From Diphasiastrum complanatum (taxonomy: Eukaryota; Streptophyta; Lycopodiopsida; Lycopodiales; Lycopodiaceae): a stretch of DNA of 64,000 nucleotides. The notes beneath the pieces are model-generated. The model ran no database searches. It was not told where the DNA came from and saw nothing but the letters and a program-made list of their open reading frames with translations. Position numbers and translations under genes: made by a program. The stretch is from assembly GCA_029204225.1 (NCBI GenBank), contig CM055102.1:23837390-23901389 (forward strand), read 5' to 3'. This document shows, one piece after another, positions 63,618 through 64,000 of the stretch. Positions within the stretch are counted from its first letter, which is position 1; each line of letters opens with the position of its first letter.

Positions 63618-64000
63618 AACGTTCAAATGGGGGTGCTGAGAAGCTGTTGGTTTGTAAACATAGCCTGCAGCTATTGTTTTTCTTTTCCCTCCACCACCTT
63701 CTGATGTAACGAAAAAGTTCATCAAGGATCAATGGTGCTGAATATTAGACCAAATGAATGTTGTTTTCTTCTCACTCCCTTTCTTTACTGATTTAAGAAA
63801 TTTTGCAGATTACCCTTTTTCTTGAAGCTCATCTTATATAAATTATGTAACACATTCATATATGTTTGAATCCTGCCAAGTCCAAGCATTGATGATGCAG
63901 ACACTGAAAGAAAATGAGTGGACCATTCAGAGAATCTTCCATAAACCTTAACAACTGGATTGCCTTAGATTGCAAGATCAAGACAATCTATATGGATGGA
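63618..64000 (+). other. 3' UTR and downstream of the SEP15-like gene
   Basis: No further gene. No canonical AATAAA was seen close to the stop; the poly(A) site is not assigned. Confidence 0.4.

Overview
This window is nuclear DNA of a seed plant, most likely an angiosperm. The genes are split by GT-AG introns, retrotransposon remnants of the Ty1/copia and Ty3/gypsy types fill most of the sequence, and long CT/GA microsatellites are frequent. I cannot name the species. Only two host genes can be supported. All exon models below were read by eye from splice signals, reading frame and family resemblance.

Host genes. (1) On the minus strand, 13335-31636, is a 14-exon gene for a plant extended-synaptotagmin-like protein of the SYTF/NTMC2T3 type: an N-terminal membrane anchor, an SMP lipid-transfer domain, three C2 domains and a C-terminal coiled coil, about 824 residues. 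Every internal exon is a multiple of three and every intron is phase 0. Its intron 9 is about 11 kb because a chromodomain gypsy element (17752-22845, flanked by the 5-bp duplication GAATC) and a tandem pair of copia gag/repeat units (about 23930-26432) sit in it. (2) On the plus strand, 55062-63617, is a four-exon gene for a 15-kDa selenoprotein F (SEP15)-like ER protein of 155 residues. It has no selenocysteine codon. Intron 3 carries a copia remnant and intron 1 carries a 159-bp tandem repeat.

Layout. 1-13200 is retroelement debris: a possible LTR with four-fold repeats and a gag-like reading frame (0.8-2.4 kb), a minus-strand LTR with its primer binding site (3.0-3.6 kb), a decayed copia split by a decayed gypsy pol (3.7-7.3 kb), and the LTR-PBS-gag-protease end of another gypsy (8.7-10.6 kb). 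A fold-back MITE-like element lies just before the 3' end of the SYTF-like gene. 13.3-31.7 kb is that gene. 32.4-33.0 kb holds a 247-bp tandem duplication. 33.1-39.5 kb is a minus-strand copia element whose gag is interrupted by a second copia (35935-38290, target duplication ATGAC). 39.8-47 kb is a large minus-strand gypsy, itself interrupted by a 2.4-kb insertion with 234-bp terminal direct repeats and minisatellite arrays. 47.8-51 kb holds more gypsy and copia fragments. 51-54.9 kb is largely unexplained and includes a 170-bp GA run. The SEP15-like gene fills the rest.

The retroelement reading frames I could follow carry stops, frameshifts or deletions, and I saw no intact autonomous element. 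The two host genes act independently: one in lipid exchange and tethering at ER-plasma-membrane contacts, the other in the ER lumen.
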